A stretch of DNA of 15,786 bases from JAAZIN01 sp964441025 (GTDB taxonomy: Bacteria > Bacillota > Dethiobacteria > DTU022), in NCBI GenBank assembly GCA_964441025.1, contig CAYTXG010000029.1, forward strand, positions 1-15,786, written 5' to 3'. Made by a program: the position numbers and the translations under genes. Below the pieces are notes generated by a model that searched no databases, was not told where the DNA came from, and saw nothing but the letters and a program-made list of their open reading frames with translations. Positions 1-7,062 of this stretch are shown here, one piece after another. Numbering within the stretch: the first letter of the stretch is position 1; each line of letters opens with the position of its first letter.

Positions 1-7
1 TTTCGTC

Positions 8-50
8 GTGAGTGAGCCGATCCCCCTTAGGTAAGATTATAAGTGAGTGA
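8..50. repeat. short direct repeat upstream of the pil promoter
   Basis: The octamer GTGAGTGA occurs at 8-15 and again at 43-50, each followed closely by GATC or ATC. The second copy ends 10 bases before the -35 box at 61. The placement would suit an activator or repressor site, but two 8-base copies may be chance. No regulator is identified. Confidence 0.3.
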
Positions 51-60
51 TCGCGGAAGG

Positions 61-89
61 TTGACAAATTCAAGCATTTCATGGATAAT
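61..89 (+). promoter_or_regulatory. vegetative (sigma-A type) promoter of the pil operon
   Basis: A perfect -35 box TTGACA lies at 61-66. After a 17-base spacer comes GATAAT at 84-89, a five-of-six match to the consensus -10. Transcription would begin near 96, leaving a leader of about 40 bases before the pilB start at 137. It is the best promoter seen in the window. The genes downstream are tightly packed, so it probably serves the whole motor module and perhaps further. Confidence 0.7.
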
Positions 90-136
90 AAGATAAAATC
101 AAGATATTTTGCCATCTTCGCCGGGAGGGAAAAGCT

Positions 137-2905
137 ATGGGTAGTTTTGCCAGAAAACGATTGGGTGATGTTCTTGTCGATGCCGGCGTGATCACGGAGC
201 AGCAGCTCCAGGAATCAATGACGGAACAGGTTTCAAGCCATAAAAGGATTGGTCAGATATTGATCGAAAGGCGCTTGATCACCGAAGAAGAGCTGGTCGA
301 GATATTGGAAAAGCAGCTGGGTATTGACCAGGTTAACCTCTATAACTACAACATCAACCCTGAAGTGGCTACCTCCATTCCGCTGTACCTGGCCAAGCGC
401 CACCTTGTCATCCCCATTGAAAAACAGGGGAGCGTGATCAAGCTGGCCATGGCCGATCCAATGAATATTATCGCCATCGATGATGTAGAAATGCTTACAG
501 GCCTTAAAGTTGAACCGGTGCTTGCCTCGGAGAGCTCCATAACCCAAACCATCGAGCAGCTATTCAGCCTTGCTGAAACACTTGAAGATGCTGAGGTGAA
601 GGAACAATCTGACGACGAGATAGCTCAGCTAAGGGCGCTGGTAGAGGAGGCGCCCATTGTACGTGTGGTCAACTCCCTGATCCACCAGGCGGTGGGCGAG
701 GGGGCCAGCGATATTCATATCGAGCCGATGGACAAGGGTGTCCGTGTGCGCATGCGCATCGACGGGATCTTGCATGATCTGATGACGCCGCCAAAAGACA
801 CCCAGCCCCTTCTGGTTTCGCGAATCAAGATCATGGCCAACCTGGACATTGCCGAGCGGAGGATGCCGCAGGACGGCCGCATCACCATCCAGGTGGGGCT
901 GAGAGATGTGAACATGCGCGTTTCAACCATGCCCACCATACACGGAGAAAAAGTGGTTATTCGTATCCTGGATCGTGAAAGGGTTATTCTCCCCCTGGAC
1001 AAGCTGGGCTTTTCGGAGAAGAATTATCAGACATTCCATAATTTTTTACTCAGCCATACGGGCATGATCCTGGTTACCGGGCCTACCGGTAGCGGCAAGA
1101 CTACGACACTGTATTCGGCGCTGAATTATCTAAACCGGGCTGAAGAGAATATTATCACCGTTGAGGATCCTGTTGAATACCGCCTTGACGGGATCAACCA
1201 GGTCCAGGTCAACCCCCGGATCAATCTTACTTTTGCCAATGCACTGCGCAGTATTCTGCGGCAGGATCCCAATGTGATCATGATCGGCGAAATCCGCGAC
1301 CTTGAGACGGCGGAGATGGCTACGCGGGCCGCGCTGACCGGGCACCTCGTTTTGAGCACGCTCCATACCAACGACGCCTGCTCCACCATCACCCGTCTTC
1401 TCGATATGGGCGTTGACAGCTACCTGATTACCTCTTCGCTCGTGGGCGTGGTGGCACAGCGGTTGGTGCGCAAAATCTGCGAGCAATGCAAGGAGAGCTA
1501 CCGGCTGTCGGCCCAGGAGAGGGCAATTTTCCGCAACGCCTTCGGTAAAGAGGCTCCGGAGACGCTGCTGCACGGCAAAGGCTGCCGCCAATGCAACGAG
1601 ACAGGATACCGCGGGCGTTTTGCCATTCATGAGATGATGGCCATGAACCGGGAGATGATCCGTTTAATCCTGGAGAGGGTATCGGCTGATGAGCTTTTTG
1701 CAAAGTCTGTCGAATTGGGCATGGTTCCCCTGCTGCTGGAGGGATTGAACCGTATTGAAAACGGGGAAACTACAATCGCCGAGGTGGCCAGGGTTGCATA
1801 CAGCGGCACCGGTATAGATGAGCTTCAGGAACTTGAACCGGTTGCCGCCATGCCTTCATTTAGTTTGCCTGTTGTGGGCGAAGCAGTATCTGATTCCATC
1901 GATATAGCCGGGGGCGAAGCTGTCGCAGCGGCTGAACCTGAACCTGCCCTGCAGCTGGAGAGCAGTGGTCCTGAGCTGATCTCTGCCGGAGAAGCTGTTA
2001 TCCTTGAATTTGCAGTGCTCAACAGCGGAACGGCAATGCTGAGCGATCTGGAGATCAAAGCGCCTCAATTTGATCCCCGGTGGAGCCACCGCATTGATAA
2101 GCTTGCCCCGGGGCAGCGGGAGCTGTTCAGTGCCGAACTCACCGCTCCCGAATGTGATGAAACTTCCCTTGAGATTGAGATCGCCGCCACCTCCCGGTTT
2201 GGCTCAACAGTGGTGGAGGCGCAAAGCGCCATGATCTTCGAGGTGGCCCAGCCTTCGCTGACCATCGAGAAAAGCGGGCCCCTTCAGGCGGAGGTGGGAG
2301 AGTCTGTTGAATACCAGTTTATCGTTATCAATACAGGCAATGTCCCCTTAAGCGGGGTTGCCGTGACCGATCCCCTTCTCGGGGAAGGGTGGCGCTATAC
2401 TATCGGCGACCTTCCCGCAGGCGGGATGTCCAACTTCAGCATGGGTTCTTTTATTCCCGAGGGGCTTAGCGGAACAGTGGATATGGGGACCACGGTTCAG
2501 GGGCTTTTTAAATCCATGGAGGTATTTTCAGAAGACAACTACCGCATCGAGATCATCGATGTGGCCAACCCCGAGATCGCCATGGAGATTACCGGCCCCG
2601 AAAAGGCGCAGCCCGGCGAGATGATCACCTTCCGCTTTAACATTACCAATAGCGGCACTGTCCCCCTGGGCGGGGTGAAAGTAACTGCGCCGCTCTTCGG
2701 CAAATTCTGGTGCAACACTATCGGCAGCCTGAGTGTGGGGCGCTCGGTGAGATTTTCATTCAGCTACACTGTCCCGGAGGGGGCGCCGTCCGTTCTGTCA
2801 AATGAAGCCACTGTTACAGGCAGCGCCGGGGAGACGGAAGTAGCCGCGCAGGCTCTCCACCGTGTTGAGGTGGCGGCGCGGCCGACCGAGGGAGGTTACC
2901 TCTAG
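137..2905 (+). CDS. pilB: PilB/GspE-type pilus extension ATPase with C-terminal triple DUF11-like repeat extension
   Basis: This hexameric cytoplasmic ATPase powers pilus polymerisation through PilC. The ATG at 137 follows GGGAGGG (123-129). Residues 8-60 form an MshEN-type N-terminal domain with two tandem RLG/RIG...L...Q motifs, the fold that binds cyclic di-GMP in related ATPases. The ATPase core has Walker A GPTGSGKT (315-322), Walker B around NVIMIGEIRD (379-388), the His box GHLVLSTLHT (402-411) and a tetracysteine zinc site (C448, C451, C483, C486). A usual PilB would end near residue 570. Here a Pro/Ala-rich linker leads into three repeats of about 105 residues (roughly 604-706, 707-812, 813-915). 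Each carries GP...GE...N-S/T-G...PL-type motifs typical of DUF11/CARDB-like beta-sandwich domains. No signal peptide or membrane segment precedes them, so they should lie in the cytoplasm. The reading frame is continuous through the junction. The ATPase call is secure; the role of the extension is unknown. Confidence 0.96.
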   Translation: MGSFARKRLGDVLVDAGVITEQQLQESMTEQVSSHKRIGQILIERRLITEEELVEILEKQLGIDQVNLYNYNINPEVATSIPLYLAKRHLVIPIEKQGSVIKLAMADPMNIIAIDDVEMLTGLKVEPVLASESSITQTIEQLFSLAETLEDAEVKEQSDDEIAQLRALVEEAPIVRVVNSLIHQAVGEGASDIHIEPMDKGVRVRMRIDGILHDLMTPPKDTQPLLVSRIKIMANLDIAERRMPQDGRITIQVGLRDVNMRVSTMPTIHGEKVVIRILDRERVILPLDKLGFSEKNYQTFHNFLLSHTGMILVTGPTGSGKTTTLYSALNYLNRAEENIITVEDPVEYRLDGINQVQVNPRINLTFANALRSILRQDPNVIMIGEIRDLETAEMATRAALTGHLVLSTLHTNDACSTITRLLDMGVDSYLITSSLVGVVAQRLVRKICEQCKESYRLSAQERAIFRNAFGKEAPETLLHGKGCRQCNETGYRGRFAIHEMMAMNREMIRLILERVSADELFAKSVELGMVPLLLEGLNRIENGETTIAEVARVAYSGTGIDELQELEPVAAMPSFSLPVVGEAVSDSIDIAGGEAVAAAEPEPALQLESSGPELISAGEAVILEFAVLNSGTAMLSDLEIKAPQFDPRWSHRIDKLAPGQRELFSAELTAPECDETSLEIEIAATSRFGSTVVEAQSAMIFEVAQPSLTIEKSGPLQAEVGESVEYQFIVINTGNVPLSGVAVTDPLLGEGWRYTIGDLPAGGMSNFSMGSFIPEGLSGTVDMGTTVQGLFKSMEVFSEDNYRIEIIDVANPEIAMEITGPEKAQPGEMITFRFNITNSGTVPLGGVKVTAPLFGKFWCNTIGSLSVGRSVRFSFSYTVPEGAPSVLSNEATVTGSAGETEVAAQALHRVEVAARPTEGGYL

Positions 2906-2959
2906 AAGGGGTGGGACTGGACAGGCCTTGATCTTAGAATGAACAGCGGAGTGAGCGAA

Positions 2960-4084
2960 ATGGAAAGGCAGATCATCCCTCTTCTGCAGACGGCGGTAAC
3001 TCAAAAAGCCTCTGACCTGCATTTTTCGGTAGGGCTGCCGCCGGTGCTGCGGCTGAACGGCGAGCTGCTTCCCTTGGACGGACCGCCCATGGGTCCCAAG
3101 GATACTGAAGCACTGGCCGGATTGATCATGGATAAAAAACAGGAAACGGTTTTTAAAGAGCGGGGAGAGATTGACCTTGCTTATTCCCGCCCGGGCCTGG
3201 CCCGCTTCAGGGTGAATATATACCGACAGAGAGGCAGTATCGCAATTGCCATGCGCGTGATCAATACCGAAATCCCCACGCTGAACTCGCTGGGGCTTCC
3301 GGAAGTGATCCAGGGATTTACAGCTTACCATAAAGGGTTGCTCCTGGTAACCGGCCCTACCGGCAGCGGCAAATCAACAACCCAGGCTTCGCTCATCGAT
3401 TTGATCAACCAGCAGCGCAGCTGTCATATTGTTACACTGGAGGATCCCATCGAATATCTCCACTACAACAAAAACTGCATGATTAACCAGAGAGAGATCG
3501 GTCAGGACAGCTCCACCTTTGCAGCAGCGCTGCGGGCGGCGCTGCGGCAGGATCCCGACGTCATACTCGTTGGTGAGATGCGCGACCTGGAGACCATCTC
3601 AACGGCCATCACCGCCGCCGAAACGGGCCACCTGGTTATGGCTACTCTGCACACCGTTGACGCGGTGCAGACCATTGACCGGGTTATCGACGTTTTTGAG
3701 CCTCACCAGCAGCAGCAGGTGCGCATCCAGCTGGCCAATACCCTGATCGGGGTTGTGGCCCAGCGCCTGCTCAGGCGCAAGGACGGTCGGGGGCGCGTTC
3801 CAGCGGTGGAGATTCTGGTGACCAACCCTGCGGTGCGCAACCTGATCCGGGAGGGCAAGGTTCACCAGATCTATTCAGTTATCCAGACCGGCGGTCGTCA
3901 GGGGATGCAGCTCATGGACCGCCATCTCGAAGAGCTGTGCAGGCAGGGGGCGATAAGCCGGCAGGCCGCGCTGGAGAATGCCACCTCGTCGGATGAGCTT
4001 GCCAGGTCCCTTGACCGGGTCCAGGAGGGGCCGGATGGAGCGGCGGCTGGTGGTCCGGCGGGGCTGGAAGGTCGCTACAGTTAA
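2960..4084 (+). CDS. pilT: PilT-type pilus retraction ATPase
   Basis: This hexameric ATPase depolymerises the pilus and drives twitching. Using the ATG at 2960 (374 residues), Walker A GPTGSGKS is at 132-139, Walker B DVILVGEMRD at 200-209 and the His box begins at G223-H224. The segment AVRNLIRE at 291-298 corresponds to the AIRNLIRE motif that is the hallmark of PilT and separates it from PilB. There is no tetracysteine zinc site. An in-frame ATG at 2939 would add seven residues, but I prefer 2960 because GGAG (2948-2951) sits eight bases upstream and the resulting N-terminus is PilT-like (hydrophobic helix, then KASDLHF). The gene follows pilB by about 50 bases and precedes pilC by 18. The last 30 residues or so are Gly/Ala-rich and probably disordered. 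Confidence 0.95.
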   Translation: MERQIIPLLQTAVTQKASDLHFSVGLPPVLRLNGELLPLDGPPMGPKDTEALAGLIMDKKQETVFKERGEIDLAYSRPGLARFRVNIYRQRGSIAIAMRVINTEIPTLNSLGLPEVIQGFTAYHKGLLLVTGPTGSGKSTTQASLIDLINQQRSCHIVTLEDPIEYLHYNKNCMINQREIGQDSSTFAAALRAALRQDPDVILVGEMRDLETISTAITAAETGHLVMATLHTVDAVQTIDRVIDVFEPHQQQQVRIQLANTLIGVVAQRLLRRKDGRGRVPAVEILVTNPAVRNLIREGKVHQIYSVIQTGGRQGMQLMDRHLEELCRQGAISRQAALENATSSDELARSLDRVQEGPDGAAAGGPAGLEGRYS

Positions 4085-4102
4085 AGCAAAGGAGTAAACA
4101 GC

Positions 4103-5332
4103 TTGGCTAATTATCGTTATGTAGCCAGAAATCTGGAAGGTGAAACCGACGCGGGTGTACTGAGCGCCGGGAGTCTGCGCGATGCCCTTGAGCAACTCCG
4201 GTCCAGGGATCTTTTTGTCATAAGCATCAAAGAGCAGTCGGTATTGTTGCAGAGACAGGATGTCTCACTGAAAAGCCTTCGGGAGAGGCTGCAGGATAAA
4301 AAACCCAATAGCCGGGATTTCATGGTTTTCTGCCGCCAGTTTTCCACCATGCTACAGGCCGGGATCACCGTGCTGCAGATATTGAAGATTCTGGCCCAGC
4401 AGTGTGAAAACGGAGCTTTAAGGGATCGGCTTCGCGAAGTCTCGCTCGATGTGGAACGCGGCGGCGCCCTGGCCGATGCCCTGGCGAAACACGGTGAATT
4501 TTTCCCGAAAATTATTGTGAGTATGGTTGAGGCAGGTGAAGCCGGCGGCATTCTTGATGCCGTTATGGAAAGGATGGCTGCACATTTCCAGAACCAGCAC
4601 GACCTGGAGGAGAAAATCCGCTCAGCTACAACATACCCCATCATCGTCTCCTGTTTGGCTGTGGGGGTGATGGCGCTCATGGTTCTCTTTGTCATTCCGA
4701 AGTTTGCGGGTATATTTGATGACATGGGCTGTGAAATGCCCTTTTTCACGCGGGCGCTGCTGGCGGTAAGCAATTTTGTTATCGGTTACTGGTACATTCT
4801 CGTTCCTGCTCTGATCCTGCTGGCCATCGCGCTGCTCCGTTATGTGCGCACCCCCCGGGGGCGAGACCGCTTTGACCGGCTTCAGTTAAGGCTGCCCATA
4901 TACGGCAAGATCTACAGCACCATGATTGTAGCCCGTTTTGCCCGCACCCTGGGCACGCTTCTGTCCAGCGGGGTAGGCCTGATGCAGGCGCTGGAGCTGG
5001 TGGAAAGAGTGATCAACAACACTGCCCTGGGAGGGGCCCTGACGGAATCGCGGCGGGTGATCCGGCAGGGACAGCCCCTGGCCCTGCCGCTGGCTGCAAG
5101 CGGCATCTTTCCGCCCATGCTGGTGGAGATGATCCACACCGGTGAGGAGAGCGGCGCTCTTGACAGCATGCTTTCGCGCACTGCAGATTTTTACGAAGGC
5201 GAGCTGACATTTATCCTGGACCGCCTGAGCTCCATTGTTGAGCCGGTCATGCTTGTTGCCGTGGGACTTTTTGTGGGTATCTTGATGATCTCCATCATCC
5301 AGCCCATGTTCGGCATATACGAGATGATCTAG
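4103..5332 (+). CDS. pilC: PilC/GspF-type inner-membrane platform protein
   Basis: This polytopic membrane protein couples the PilB and PilT motors to pilin subunits. The start is a TTG at 4103 preceded by AAAGGAG, and the N-terminus (ANYRYVARNLEGE) matches the usual PilC opening. Two homologous GspF domains are visible. The first runs from about residue 70 to 200 (SRDFMVFCRQFSTMLQAGI, then GGILDAVMERM), and the second from about 275 to 400 (ARFARTLGTLLSSGVGLMQAL, then SGALDSMLSRTADFYE). Three hydrophobic spans lie at about 178-204, 225-248 and 381-402. The length of 409 residues is normal for the family. It is the last gene of the motor module; a hairpin starts at its stop codon. Confidence 0.95.
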   Translation: MANYRYVARNLEGETDAGVLSAGSLRDALEQLRSRDLFVISIKEQSVLLQRQDVSLKSLRERLQDKKPNSRDFMVFCRQFSTMLQAGITVLQILKILAQQCENGALRDRLREVSLDVERGGALADALAKHGEFFPKIIVSMVEAGEAGGILDAVMERMAAHFQNQHDLEEKIRSATTYPIIVSCLAVGVMALMVLFVIPKFAGIFDDMGCEMPFFTRALLAVSNFVIGYWYILVPALILLAIALLRYVRTPRGRDRFDRLQLRLPIYGKIYSTMIVARFARTLGTLLSSGVGLMQALELVERVINNTALGGALTESRRVIRQGQPLALPLAASGIFPPMLVEMIHTGEESGALDSMLSRTADFYEGELTFILDRLSSIVEPVMLVAVGLFVGILMISIIQPMFGIYEMI

Positions 5333-5371
5333 CTTTCCCAAGGCTGAAGCCCTATCAAGGGAAGCCTTTTT
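5332..5371 (+). terminator. terminator-like or attenuator hairpin between pilC and the major pilin gene
   Basis: GCTT(T)CCC at 5332-5339 can pair with GGGAAGC at 5359-5365, with one bulged T. It encloses a small GGC/GCC hairpin and is followed by five Ts (5367-5371). An alternative fold pairs AAGGCT (5340-5345) with AGCCTT (5363-5368). The stem is modest, so partial termination or an RNA processing site is more likely than a complete stop. No convincing promoter lies between it and the pilin start. Confidence 0.4.
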
Positions 5372-5407
5372 ACATAGATAAAAACTTACGGGGAGGAGGT
5401 GAAAAAG

Positions 5408-5815
5408 ATGATGCTTAAAATTGCACAGGCCATGCGGAACCTGCACAGGGAGGAAGAAGGTTTCACCCTTATCGAGCTCCTCATCGTTATCGCCATCATC
5501 GCCGTCATCGCCGCTATCGCCATTCCCACGGTGGCGAACCGGATTGACGACGCCCGCGAAGCGGCGGACAAGGCCAATGTGAAGCTGCTCCAGGGCCTGG
5601 TGGATCTGCATTACATTGATGAGGGGGAATTTCCAGTTACAACGGGATTTATCGGTGCACTTGTTGACAAAGGTTATTTGTTGGAAGCTGTGAAAAGTCC
5701 CTATCCTAACGTTGAAGAAGGATATACTCTGACTGTTACTGGTTCATCACCACGGGAGGTTGCAAAAGTCACATCTACCCAGGTGGGCAGGTGGAAAGAT
5801 GGAGCAACAACCTAG
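5408..5815 (+). CDS. pilA: type IV major pilin (PilA/ComGC-like prepilin)
   Basis: This is the probable main structural subunit of the pilus. The ATG at 5408 has the strongest ribosome binding site in the region (GGAGGAGGT, 5392-5400). A GTG at 5399 lies inside that site and is unlikely to be used. The leader of 18 residues ends in EEEG, with cleavage expected before FTLIELLIVIAII. Glu5 of the mature protein is present and a 22-residue hydrophobic helix follows. The mature protein is about 117 residues, has no cysteine pair, and ends in a small charged globular domain, as in Clostridia PilA and ComGC proteins. Its position right after pilC, its own strong ribosome binding site and flanking hairpins all favour high expression. 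It could instead be a GspG-like pseudopilin, but the pilT and pilM/N/O context supports a true pilin. Confidence 0.92.
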   Translation: MMLKIAQAMRNLHREEEGFTLIELLIVIAIIAVIAAIAIPTVANRIDDAREAADKANVKLLQGLVDLHYIDEGEFPVTTGFIGALVDKGYLLEAVKSPYPNVEEGYTLTVTGSSPREVAKVTSTQVGRWKDGATT

Positions 5816-5841
5816 AAAATGGTCTGACTAGCATTGGACTT

Positions 5842-5865
5842 GGTGGCGGCTGTACCGCCGCCACC
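5842..5865 (+). terminator. strong GC stem-loop downstream of the major pilin gene
   Basis: A perfect 9-bp stem, GGTGGCGGC (5842-5850) with GCCGCCACC (5857-5865), closes a 6-base loop TGTACC. It lies 27 bases after the pilin stop codon. The downstream tract is only GTCTCCTTT, so it is an imperfect intrinsic terminator. It may instead cap the 3' end of pilin mRNA and protect it, while some transcription continues into pilN. A weaker 5-bp hairpin, AGGGC/GCCCT, follows at 5911-5931. The 146-base gap from 5816 to 5961 holds no other supportable feature. Confidence 0.55.
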
Positions 5866-5961
5866 GTCTCCTTTAATGATGAGCAAAGAAACGTTGCTTA
5901 GCATTAGCAAAGGGCGCGAAATAAAAGCCCTAGTACATGCATAAAAGCGAGGCCGCCTGGT

Positions 5962-6519
5962 ATGAAAAGTGAGATCAATCTGCGCACCCGCGAGTTTGTT
6001 GCCTCCAGGGAATTCAACTGGTCCCGGGTTCTTGCGACCATTATTGCGCTGGTCCTTATTTTTCTCTTGCTGGCGGGACCTGTCATGATCAGCCTGTACA
6101 GGATCCATTTAACTGCCGGGGTGAACCGCCTGTCGGAGCTCAAGCGGCAAAAGGAGGCGCAGGCGGAGAAGGCCGAAGAGCTTGGGGCAAGGATCAGCGC
6201 CCTGGAAAAGGTGGCGGCGCTGAAGATGGAACTACAACAGCAGGCTATCCCCTGGGCGGAGAGGGTTGCCCTGCTGGATAGCATCGCTGCAGTTGAGTCA
6301 ATGGCCATCCAAGAAATAAAGGGCTCGGGTGACGGCAACATATCTCTTGCAGGATCTGCTTCGCGGATGCGCGACATTGGACGGTTTATCCTCACCCTGG
6401 AGAAAGAGGACTGCTTGACGGGAGTCTATTTTACCTCCATTGCCTTGGAAAGTGATACTCAAAGATATCATTACCAGATCAGGGCTCTTCAAAATTTCGC
6501 CGTCGAGGGATTGAACTAA
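5962..6519 (+). CDS. pilN: PilN-like pilus alignment protein, first copy
   Basis: PilN is a bitopic membrane protein linking cytoplasmic PilM to the PilO dimer. This 185-residue protein begins MKSEINLRTREF, equivalent to the conserved INLLP-type segment through which PilN docks in PilM. A single membrane span follows at about residues 24-46, then a coiled coil rich in K/E/A/L (about 50-90) and a small ferredoxin-like C-terminal domain. The start at 5962 has only a weak GAGG (5949-5952). The first 36 bases match those of the second pilN (12159) at 33 positions, while the rest has diverged strongly. It is followed directly by a PilO-like gene. Sequence similarity outside the N-terminus is weak, as usual in this family, so the call rests on topology, the docking motif and gene order. 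Confidence 0.85.
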   Translation: MKSEINLRTREFVASREFNWSRVLATIIALVLIFLLLAGPVMISLYRIHLTAGVNRLSELKRQKEAQAEKAEELGARISALEKVAALKMELQQQAIPWAERVALLDSIAAVESMAIQEIKGSGDGNISLAGSASRMRDIGRFILTLEKEDCLTGVYFTSIALESDTQRYHYQIRALQNFAVEGLN

Positions 6520-6522
6520 AAT

Positions 6523-7062
6523 TTGATCTTTAAAAACCTTTCCAAATGTGGCAAGGTGGTTGCCTTGATGTTGATCCTTGCGGGAGCAGGATTTTTATAC
6601 TGGCATTTTGTTCTGAAGACCAATGTCATGGAGACCAGGCGCTTGATGATACAGAGCGAAAACCTTGCCGAAAAAATTAATGAGCTGGACCTGAAAATCC
6701 AAAAAGGTGTTCAGAAAGAAAAGGAATGGGAGGAGAAATGGGGGCCTTTGCAGGATGAGCTTGCCGGTGCATTCCCGGAAGTAAAAGACCTTCCCCTGGT
6801 TATGGATCAATTTCACAGTCTCATTGAGAAACACGGTTTAGCTATAGAGAATCTCAGGGTTAATGAATTCACCGGCGATCTGGAAATGGGAGAGTGTCCT
6901 TTTCTCCCCTTAAGTGTTGAGGTAAAGGGAGAATATGGAACAATGCTCAATTTTCTGGACGATTTAGAGAATTTACCTTACACTACTATTATCGAAGAAT
7001 TGATCATAGATCGCAGCAAGGACTTATTAAATATTTACTTGAGTTTTGCATTCAGACAGTGA
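6523..7062 (+). CDS. pilO: PilO-like pilus alignment protein, first copy
   Basis: PilO pairs with PilN outside the membrane to couple motor and fibre. The protein (179 residues from the TTG at 6523) has a short cytoplasmic N-terminus, one membrane span (about 11-31, ending in FLYWHFVLKT), a coiled coil (about 40-75) and an alpha/beta C-terminal domain. The span end FLYWxFxLK and the later EEKWGPLQ and PEVKDL segments have counterparts in the second PilO (ILYWFFFLK, EQKWESLQ, PEEADL), which supports the assignment and the TTG start. GAGGGA at 6505-6510 is 12 bases away, so translation may be coupled to pilN1. An ATG at 6568 is possible but would delete half the membrane span. Its stop overlaps the next gene by four bases. 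Confidence 0.82.
   Translation: MIFKNLSKCGKVVALMLILAGAGFLYWHFVLKTNVMETRRLMIQSENLAEKINELDLKIQKGVQKEKEWEEKWGPLQDELAGAFPEVKDLPLVMDQFHSLIEKHGLAIENLRVNEFTGDLEMGECPFLPLSVEVKGEYGTMLNFLDDLENLPYTTIIEELIIDRSKDLLNIYLSFAFRQ

Noticed and set aside
1130..1630. Long reading frames on the minus strand opposite pilB and pilC
   Set aside because: They overlap well-conserved genes, lack ribosome binding sites and encode low-plausibility proteins typical of antisense shadows.
5399..5410. GTG at 5399 as start of the major pilin
   Set aside because: It lies within and next to the GGAGGAGGT ribosome binding site, which is ideally spaced for the ATG at 5408.
5462..5815. Conductive (e-pilin type) nanowire pilin
   Set aside because: Short PilA proteins of some syntrophic Clostridia have been proposed as conductive. 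I count only about 8 aromatic residues (F, Y, W) in the 117-residue mature protein, roughly 7%, with a 60-residue aromatic-poor N-terminal part, so the sequence gives no real support.
5876..5944. Small 22-codon reading frame between the major pilin and pilN1
   Set aside because: It starts ATGATG but has no ribosome binding site, lies in a hairpin-rich spacer and has no recognisable features.
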